Shown one piece after another: positions 7,911-12,580 of a stretch of 17,139 nt of DNA. The stretch lies in the NCBI GenBank assembly GCA_023443025.1, contig JAEZWM010000112.1, forward strand, positions 1-17,139, in the 5' to 3' direction. Each line of letters begins with the position of its first letter. The first letter of the stretch is position 1. Made by a program: the position numbers and the translations under genes. The stretch is from Bacillota bacterium (GTDB lineage Bacteria > Bacillota > Clostridia > Tissierellales > Peptoniphilaceae). The notes under the pieces are model-generated. The model saw only the letters and a list, made by a program, of their open reading frames with translations. It was not told the origin of the DNA and did not search any database.

Positions 7911-8156
7911 ATGGTGGATAAAGCACGTAAAATAATCGCATTGTTATGCAGAATCATTTTCATAATCTTGTTACTAGTTAAAAAGGATATGTCAAGAGAA
8001 GTGTTTTTAATATTAATTGGGATTATTATGATAAATCATGCCGTAGATGAGTATAAAGACTATTTAGAAACGAATAAAAAAAGCAAATTAGTTATCCCGA
8101 TTGGAACTGTTATTTTGATTATTATATCTATACCGCTTTACTTTTATTATAATTAG
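7911..8156 (+). CDS. Small predicted membrane protein, function unknown
   Basis: The 81-residue protein starts with ATG preceded by AGAGGTG. It has two or three hydrophobic stretches: about residues 8-23 (IIALLCRIIFIILLLV), 29-42 (REVFLILIGIIMIN) and 60-79 (LVIPIGTVILIIISIPLYFY), with a charged loop (DEYKDYLETNKKSK) between the second and third. I do not recognise a family. It could be a small inner-membrane protein of a lineage-specific accessory locus. Evidence for coding is the ribosome site, the complete frame and the coherent membrane pattern. No conserved residues can be judged from one sequence. Confidence 0.55.
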   Translation: MVDKARKIIALLCRIIFIILLLVKKDMSREVFLILIGIIMINHAVDEYKDYLETNKKSKLVIPIGTVILIIISIPLYFYYN

Positions 8157-8184
8157 GAAAGATTTTGTAGACTTATACATCAAA

Positions 8185-8212
8185 TTGATACGAGCGTTGA
8201 GTTTTTTATAAT
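8185..8212 (+). promoter_or_regulatory. Candidate promoter upstream of the second small membrane gene
   Basis: TTGATA (8185-8190), 16 bases, TATAAT (8207-8212). A start near 8219 would give a leader of about 200 bases before the ATG at 8421, containing the hairpin at 8324-8347. Confidence 0.5.
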
Positions 8213-8323
8213 ATGTGATATGATTATATTAGTATTGATAAAATTTTAAAAAATTGGCGATTAAACTAAGAATAAGGTTTACGAGGGGTGATATATTATT
8301 ATTTTTACCCTATAGTTTATTTG

Positions 8324-8347
8324 AATAAATTCTTATCAGAATTTATT
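8324..8347 (+). repeat. Perfect 10-bp hairpin in the leader of the small membrane gene
   Basis: AATAAATTCT (8324-8333) and AGAATTTATT (8338-8347) pair perfectly around TATC. It is A/T-rich and followed by TTG rather than a T-run, so termination would be weak. It may be a leader structure or an operator. Confidence 0.4.
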
Positions 8348-8420
8348 TTGTAATTACTTATGACTATCAACCATTATTTCCGTTTAAAATCTGTACTATT
8401 ACTTTAAGAAAGGATGAAAA

Positions 8421-8621
8421 ATGTTGAATTTTTTAAAGAATTTTTTTCTAAAACCACTGAAAATCAATTTTTTAAGTATACTGCTTGTAATTATATCTGT
8501 ATACTTAAGTAGTCTATCGGATAATAAATATTTCATACTTTATCTTATTGCTATTCGATTTGCTGCACTTATACTTGATTATATTACAAAGGATAAGGAT
8601 GCGGGTAAATCGGAGTTATGA
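8421..8621 (+). CDS. Small predicted membrane protein, function unknown
   Basis: The 66-residue frame begins at ATG 8421, with AAAGGA six bases upstream. A basic start (MLNFLKNFFLKPLK) is followed by a hydrophobic segment at about residues 16-31 and a second at about 37-55 (YFILYLIAIRFAALILDYI), ending in a charged tail (TKDKDAGKSEL). This suggests a two-pass small membrane protein. No family is recognised. It has a candidate promoter at 8185-8212 and is followed 21 bases later by a terminator, so it looks like a single-gene unit. It lies next to the cas locus, but nothing in the sequence ties it to CRISPR function. Confidence 0.5.
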   Translation: MLNFLKNFFLKPLKINFLSILLVIISVYLSSLSDNKYFILYLIAIRFAALILDYITKDKDAGKSEL

Positions 8622-8642
8622 TAATACAAGAACAGTACAGGG

Positions 8643-8667
8643 GAGATGTGTGAGCATCTCTTTTTTT
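8643..8667 (+). terminator. Rho-independent terminator before the cas locus
   Basis: GAGATG (8643-8648) and CATCTC (8655-8660) pair around TGTGAG, followed by seven T's (8661-8667). The 6-bp stem is short but the T-run is good. It separates the small membrane gene from cas2. Confidence 0.78.
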
Positions 8668-8746
8668 GTTATAGAATATATTAATATAAGACTAGGAACT
8701 ATTAGAAAAGGATTTAAGACTCATAGAACAACAAGTGTTATCTATC

Positions 8747-8773
8747 TTGAAGTTTTAGTCACGATACTATAAT
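8747..8773 (+). promoter_or_regulatory. Promoter of cas2
   Basis: TTGAAG (8747-8752), 15 bases (or CTTGAA with 16), then a perfect TATAAT (8768-8773). The start near 8780 leaves about 29 bases before the chosen ATG at 8809. I found no copy of the 17-nt CRISPR-like guide near this promoter, so cas2 appears to be outside the proposed autorepression. Confidence 0.65.
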
Positions 8774-8808
8774 ATAAAAGTAAAGTATAAAAAATGAAGG
8801 TGATACTT

Positions 8809-9102
8809 ATGATGGTGCTAGTTACTTATGATGTTAATACAGAAACAAAAGAAGGACGCTCTAGACTTAGAAGGGTAGCTAAAACATGCGTTGATTATGG
8901 TCAGAGAGTACAGAATTCAGTTTTTGAATGCAGTATCTCTCCGGCACAATATGAAGAAATAAAAATAAAATTGAAGAAAATAATTGATGAGGATATGGAT
9001 AGTTTAAGGTTTTATTTGCTTGGTAAGAACTGGAAAAATCGTGTTGAGACTATGGGAAGAGATGATACTTATAACCCTGAGGAAGACACATTTATTTTGT
9101 GA
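8809..9102 (+). CDS. cas2: CRISPR adaptation endonuclease-fold protein Cas2 (type I-C)
   Basis: The 97-residue protein has the Cas2 ferredoxin-fold signature: the first strand MMVLVTYDV with the conserved D8, then RRVAKTCVDYGQRVQNSVFEC, typical of the I-C Cas2 family, and the last strand SLRFYLLG. Cas2 is the dimeric core bridging two Cas1 dimers during spacer integration. The start at 8809 is chosen because AAGGTGAT (8797-8804) lies just upstream and family members begin at MM/MVLVTYD; ATG 8794 would overlap its own ribosome site. Position is odd: in type I-C loci cas2 normally follows cas1. Here it stands first, under its own promoter and separated from cas3 by a regulatory gap of about 280 bases. 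Confidence 0.93.
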   Translation: MMVLVTYDVNTETKEGRSRLRRVAKTCVDYGQRVQNSVFECSISPAQYEEIKIKLKKIIDEDMDSLRFYLLGKNWKNRVETMGRDDTYNPEEDTFIL

Positions 9103-9114
9103 AGAGATTTTAGT

Positions 9115-9148
9115 AAAAAAGAAAACAAGATTCATCAATCTTGTTTTC
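9115..9148 (-). terminator. Strong minus-strand terminator of the crRNA-like RNA; may also end cas2 transcripts
   Basis: A perfect 12-bp stem, GAAAACAAGATT (9121-9132) with AATCTTGTTTTC (9137-9148), has a 4-base loop. On the minus strand it is followed directly by TTTTTT (complement of 9120-9115), an excellent intrinsic terminator. On the plus strand only GTCTAC follows, so it would stop cas2 transcripts less well. The strand asymmetry is itself evidence for a leftward transcript. Confidence 0.85.
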
Positions 9149-9149
9149 G

Positions 9150-9166
9150 TCTACATAGTAAATATT
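9150..9166 (-). repeat. 17-bp direct repeat copy 1: guide segment of the crRNA-like RNA
   Basis: The plus strand reads TCTACATAGTAAATATT, identical to 9308-9324. On the minus strand it is the first 17 guide positions after the 11-nt handle. The base before it (minus-strand A at 9167) differs from the target, so identity begins exactly at guide position 1. It also ends sharply at position 18. Confidence 0.93.
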
Positions 9167-9222
9167 TTTTCAATCCACACAAATATTAGAAGTTATTCAG
9201 TGTGCATATTTGTGACCGTTTA

Positions 9223-9251
9223 ATTATACTATACAATAATGATTTACACAA
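9223..9251 (-). promoter_or_regulatory. Minus-strand promoter of the crRNA-like RNA
   Basis: On the minus strand: TTGTGT (9251-9246), exactly 17 bases, then a perfect TATAAT (9228-9223). Six bases further on is the G of the pseudo-repeat (9216), a natural +1. Promoter, RNA start and terminator therefore agree on one compact transcription unit, divergent from cas3 and convergent with cas2. Confidence 0.8.
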
Positions 9252-9307
9252 TTACGTATATACTCTTTTATTTATAGATTTAAATATTTACACTAAAACA
9301 TATTTAT

Positions 9308-9328
9308 TCTACATAGTAAATATTAAAG
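9308..9328 (-). promoter_or_regulatory. Predicted Cascade target/operator at the cas3 promoter (17-bp repeat copy 2 plus PAM)
   Basis: The minus strand reads CTTT and then AATATTTACTATGTAGA (9324-9308), matching the guide at positions 1-17. The PAM position holds TTT (9327-9325); the best-known type I-C PAM is TTC, so this is a related but probably weaker PAM. Beyond position 17 the match breaks down. The PAM end is one base from the cas3 -35 hexamer (9329-9334), so a bound Cascade should exclude RNA polymerase. Seed-only pairing would favour binding without Cas3 cleavage. Confidence 0.8.
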
Positions 9329-9357
9329 TTGTTATATTGTTTTTTATATTGTATAAT
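9329..9357 (+). promoter_or_regulatory. Promoter of the cas3-cas5c-cas8c-cas7c-cas4-cas1 operon
   Basis: TTGTTA (9329-9334), 17 bases, TATAAT (9352-9357). The start near 9364 leaves a short leader before the GAGGAGGTGA ribosome site (9371-9380). It is adjacent to the predicted Cascade target. Confidence 0.8.
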
Positions 9358-9385
9358 GGAATTAAGTATTGAGGAGGTGAGTGTT

Positions 9386-11830
9386 TTGAAAATATATGGA
9401 AGATTGTTAGAAGGTAATGGCGAAAAAAAACAGCTATTATCAGATCATATTAATGGAGTTTATAGTAGAGTAGATAGTTATAGCGAAAATACAGATTTCA
9501 ACAATCTAATCAAGACAATAGCCCTTGCTCACGATATCGGTAAAGCCAGTAAAGCTTGGCAGTCTTATTTAATTACCGGAAAGCACCGAGTTCCTCACTC
9601 AAATATGGGAATATATCTTGTAGATAAACTGATTGAAGAATTGAACTTTGATTCAAAATATGAGAAATCGGTAAAATTCTTTCTAAAAGATATTTTAGGA
9701 TATGTAGTCGGTGCACATCATGGATTATTTGACACAGTAGATAATAATGGAAACTATCTTCTTGATGAAAAGGTTAAGTCTATTACAAAGCAAGAAATAG
9801 AAGATTGCTTAGACAGTTATAAGCATATAATTGACAATAAAAAGCTGAACATTCACATTAAAGATGCTTCTAAAGAGATGGAAAACATAATATTTAAAAT
9901 GGAAGCATTAAATAAAGAGTTAAAAAAGGCTGATCCAAAAAACGAAGTAAATTATAGTTTTTTTCTAGGTGTGATAGTTAGAATGTTATTGTCTATGCAG
10001 ATAGATGGAGATTGGTCAGATGCTGCGAATTTTGAATTTGATTATGAAAACAAATTTGACAAGCACTTTGAGAATTTTTCATGGGATGAATTAATAAAGA
10101 TTTATGAAAGTTATATCAAGGAAAACTTCACATCAAAATCCCCGATAAATTTAATAAGAACCAAAATTTCTGATGAATGTAAGAAGAACTCAGAATACAA
10201 ATCCGGGATATATAAATTATATGTTCCAACGGGCGGAGGTAAGACCATCGCGGCATTTAGATATGCTTTACATCACGCAAAAAAATACAATAAGGATAGG
10301 ATTTTCTATATAGCTCCTTATAATTCCATACTTGAACAGAATGCAAAGGTTTACAGGACTATTTTTAAAAGTAAAGAGGATTATATTTTAGAGCATCACT
10401 CAAATGTAGTCCATTCTAAATTCGATACAGAAGATCCTGACAGAAAATATAAGTACTTAACTGAAAAATGGACATCCCCGATAATATTAACTTCGATGGT
10501 TCAACTACTAAACGCATTTTTCTCGGCTGATAAAAAGTCTATTAGAAGACTTCATAGACTAAAAAATGCAGTGGTAATTATTGATGAAATGCAAGCATTG
10601 CCATTTAAAACAATTACAATTTTCAATACATTCATAAATGCGATGTCAAAATTTTTTGGAACCACATTTATATTGTGTACAGCTACTCAACCGCCATATG
10701 AAAAAATAATGGGCCAATCGGATTCATCAAGGCTAACTGCTGACATTTATTTTGAAGAGAAAATAGATTTGGTAGGTAATTATGAGAACTATTTAGAGTT
10801 TGATAGAGTAATCATTAAGGATAAAACAAAATTAAAACCATACAATATTGATGAAATTGAAAATTTAATCATAGATGAGTCCATAGAAACTAATAGTATC
10901 ATGCTAATTGCAAATACCAGAAGAGCTGTAGATATAATTTTTAATCGTATAAAAAATACAGAAGAATTAAAAGATTATGAAATAATAATGCTATCGAATA
11001 ATATGTGTGCTGCTCACAGGATGGATACTATCAATAAAGTTCGAGAAAAGTTAAAAAACAAGGAAAGAGTCATATTAGTTTCAACTACATTAATAGAGGC
11101 AGGCGTCGATCTCAGCATGGAAAAGGTCATTAGATCATTAACAGGTTTAGATTCTATAGCACAAGCTGCAGGTAGATGTAATAGAAATGGGGAGATGGAA
11201 AAGGGAGAAGTAATAATAATCAACATTGACTCGGATATAGAAAACACAACTCAGATGAAAGAATTGAGAGCAGCACAGGAAACAACAAGAGCTATTTTAA
11301 ATGATTTTGAAAAGGAACCTTCAAATTATGATAATAATTTATTGGGCAAAGCAGCTATTGAGTTCTATTTTAAAGAATTACACAAAAAACTTTCTAATAC
11401 TACACATTACCTATTAGATGATAATAACACTATATATGATCTTATAGGAAAAGGTATTAAAAAAATGAAACTGGTACAATCTAATAAAAGTCCAATGAGA
11501 CCACTAAATCAATCCTTTTTAACAGCCGGAATGCAGTTTAAAGCGATCGATGACTTGGCAAAAGATGTCATAGTGCCATATGGAGAGGGGCAGGAGATAT
11601 GTAATAAGATTTTATCCAGTTCCACGTCGATTTATGAATTTAAATCATTACTAAACAAATTACAACATTATACAGTTTCTGTATATTCAAATGTTTTGGA
11701 AGAATTATTAAAGAACAATGCACTAGTTTACGTAGAAGAATTTGACATTTATCTGGCAAATGAAAACTTTTATGATAATGATAGAGGATTGGTGCTGGAT
11801 GGGACAGATATAAATACATTTTTCATATAA
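9386..11830 (+). CDS. cas3: CRISPR-associated helicase/nuclease Cas3 (type I-C, HD + DExH)
   Basis: The 814-residue effector nuclease is recruited by Cascade to unwind and degrade target DNA. The N-terminal HD nuclease shows H21, LAHDIGK (H49, D50), H71 and H111/H112 in GAHHG, likely metal ligands. The superfamily 2 helicase has Walker A VPTGGGKT (280-287), Walker B IIDEMQALP (D400-E401, with the Gln in place of His as usual in this subtype), motif III CTATQP and motif VI QAAGRCNRNG (593-601). All key residues are present, so it looks active. The TTG start at 9386 is chosen for the ideal GAGGAGGTGA five bases upstream; frames open to 9329, but that lies in the promoter. First gene of the six-gene operon, 18 bases before cas5c. 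Confidence 0.95.
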   Translation: MKIYGRLLEGNGEKKQLLSDHINGVYSRVDSYSENTDFNNLIKTIALAHDIGKASKAWQSYLITGKHRVPHSNMGIYLVDKLIEELNFDSKYEKSVKFFLKDILGYVVGAHHGLFDTVDNNGNYLLDEKVKSITKQEIEDCLDSYKHIIDNKKLNIHIKDASKEMENIIFKMEALNKELKKADPKNEVNYSFFLGVIVRMLLSMQIDGDWSDAANFEFDYENKFDKHFENFSWDELIKIYESYIKENFTSKSPINLIRTKISDECKKNSEYKSGIYKLYVPTGGGKTIAAFRYALHHAKKYNKDRIFYIAPYNSILEQNAKVYRTIFKSKEDYILEHHSNVVHSKFDTEDPDRKYKYLTEKWTSPIILTSMVQLLNAFFSADKKSIRRLHRLKNAVVIIDEMQALPFKTITIFNTFINAMSKFFGTTFILCTATQPPYEKIMGQSDSSRLTADIYFEEKIDLVGNYENYLEFDRVIIKDKTKLKPYNIDEIENLIIDESIETNSIMLIANTRRAVDIIFNRIKNTEELKDYEIIMLSNNMCAAHRMDTINKVREKLKNKERVILVSTTLIEAGVDLSMEKVIRSLTGLDSIAQAAGRCNRNGEMEKGEVIIINIDSDIENTTQMKELRAAQETTRAILNDFEKEPSNYDNNLLGKAAIEFYFKELHKKLSNTTHYLLDDNNTIYDLIGKGIKKMKLVQSNKSPMRPLNQSFLTAGMQFKAIDDLAKDVIVPYGEGQEICNKILSSSTSIYEFKSLLNKLQHYTVSVYSNVLEELLKNNALVYVEEFDIYLANENFYDNDRGLVLDGTDINTFFI

Positions 11831-11848
11831 CAAAGAAAGGAGAATTAA

Positions 11849-12580
11849 ATGGAAAAAGAAAACATACTTAGTTTTAGAGTGTTTGGAAGACGTGCATTAT
11901 TTACCGTCCCGGAAAATAGAATGGGAGGTGAAAAATTCACCTACCATATTCCTACTCCTGAAGCGATTAAAGGTATAACGGAGTCAATATTTTGGAAACC
12001 CACTATTAAATGGAATGTAAGAAGATATCGAGTTTTAAATTCCATACAGACAGAAGCTGTAGGAGTTAAGCCATTAAAAATGAATGCCGGGAATGATCTT
12101 GCATATTACACCTATCTTAGAGACGTAGAATATGAAGTAGAAGTTAACTTTGAGTGGAATGAGAATCGACCGGATTTAAAAGATGATCGAAACGAAAATA
12201 AGTACTATTTTATGGCGAAAAGAGCGATTGAAAGAGGTGGTAGAAGAGATGTTTTTTTAGGCACCAGAGAATGCCAAGCATATGTTGAACCATGCGTTTT
12301 TGGAGAAAAAGAAGGTTTTTATGATGATATAGAAGAACTATCCTTTGGATTGCAGTTTTACGGATTTAATTACCCTGATGAAGCATTGAAAAGCACTGAA
12401 AATGGACTGTTTAAAGCAAACTTTTGGCATCCGGTTATGAAAAAAGGCATTGTAGATGTAATAAAACCTGAAGAATGTAACCTGACCAGAGTAATAAGAG
12501 AAATGGACATTAAAGAATTCATTTTGGGAACAAATATGCTGAGTATAGAGAAGGAGGTGAAAGAGTTTGACATGGATTAA
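11849..12580 (+). CDS. cas5c: Cas5c (Cas5d), type I-C crRNA-processing and Cascade subunit
   Basis: The 243-residue protein takes the pre-crRNA processing role of Cas6 in type I-C and caps the 5' handle in Cascade. The family pattern is clear: FGRRALFTVPENRMGGEKF, PTPEAIKGITESIFWKPTIKW, HYTYL-like YYTYLRDVEYEV, and RGGRRDVFLGTRECQAYVEP. It aligns well by eye with the Bacillus halodurans protein, whose catalytic residues are Tyr46, Lys116 and His117. Here these are F48, K118 and Y119, so only the lysine is kept. The protein may still cut through K118 with help from Y119, or more slowly. AAAGGAG precedes ATG 11849. The gene overlaps cas8c by 14 bases. Confidence 0.94.
   Translation: MEKENILSFRVFGRRALFTVPENRMGGEKFTYHIPTPEAIKGITESIFWKPTIKWNVRRYRVLNSIQTEAVGVKPLKMNAGNDLAYYTYLRDVEYEVEVNFEWNENRPDLKDDRNENKYYFMAKRAIERGGRRDVFLGTRECQAYVEPCVFGEKEGFYDDIEELSFGLQFYGFNYPDEALKSTENGLFKANFWHPVMKKGIVDVIKPEECNLTRVIREMDIKEFILGTNMLSIEKEVKEFDMD

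Larger units (their letters stand above)
9115..9216 (-). ncRNA. crRNA-like cas-regulating RNA candidate (CreR-type), type I-C
   Basis: Read on the minus strand, a transcript of about 102 nt would hold four parts. First is a pseudo-repeat (9216-9167): GT, stem arm CACAAATAT (9214-9206), 19-nt loop, stem arm ATATTTGTG (9186-9178), then TGGATTGAAAA. This copies the plan of type I-C repeats, which have GT, a short hairpin and an 11-nt tail such as TGGATTGAAAT. Second is a guide segment, AATATTTACTATGTAGA (9166-9150). Third and fourth are the hairpin and T6 of the terminator. Family knowledge: Cas5c cuts at the 3' base of the stem to give an 11-nt handle, which puts the guide start exactly at 9166. 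The same 17-mer recurs beside the cas3 promoter. Inference: it loads Cascade and represses cas3-cas1. The loop is much longer than in normal repeats (about 50 against about 32 nt in all), and a rival CACAC/GTGTG pairing exists. Confidence 0.82.

Noticed and set aside
8548..8772. A 74-codon frame overlapping the second small membrane gene
   Set aside because: It runs through the terminator at 8643-8667 and the cas2 promoter region, has no ribosome site and is in another frame.
9167..9216. The repeat-like hairpin as a leftover unit of a normal CRISPR array
   Set aside because: A decayed repeat would not be expected to keep a promoter at +1 spacing, a perfect stem, a guide matching the adjacent promoter and a terminator. 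It is also single and too long.
9239..9277. A 12-codon hydrophobic mini-frame (MIYTITYILFYL) as a CreT-like toxin
   Set aside because: It has no Shine-Dalgarno or plausible promoter on the plus strand and lies over the -35 of the minus-strand RNA promoter; AT-rich sequence gives such frames by chance.
9283..9291. A second, 9-base match to the guide seed on the plus strand
   Set aside because: The flanking bases are TTA, the match is short, and TAAATATTTA is a self-complementary AT-rich word likely to recur by chance.
9150..9324. The 17-bp direct repeats as attachment sites or target duplications of a small insertion
   Set aside because: The 141 bp between them have no terminal inverted repeats, and both copies have precise functional positions (guide position 1 after the handle; next to the cas3 -35 box). 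A guide-target pair explains them better, although origin by local duplication is possible.
9329..9385. Extension of cas3 to TTG 9329
   Set aside because: This stretch is the promoter (TTGTTA-N17-TATAAT) and leader; GAGGAGGTGA and TTG 9386 define the start.
10580..10594. DEMQ in place of DEAH in Cas3 as a helicase defect
   Set aside because: The D-E pair needed for Mg-ATP is present, and Gln at the fourth position is usual in type I-C Cas3 proteins.
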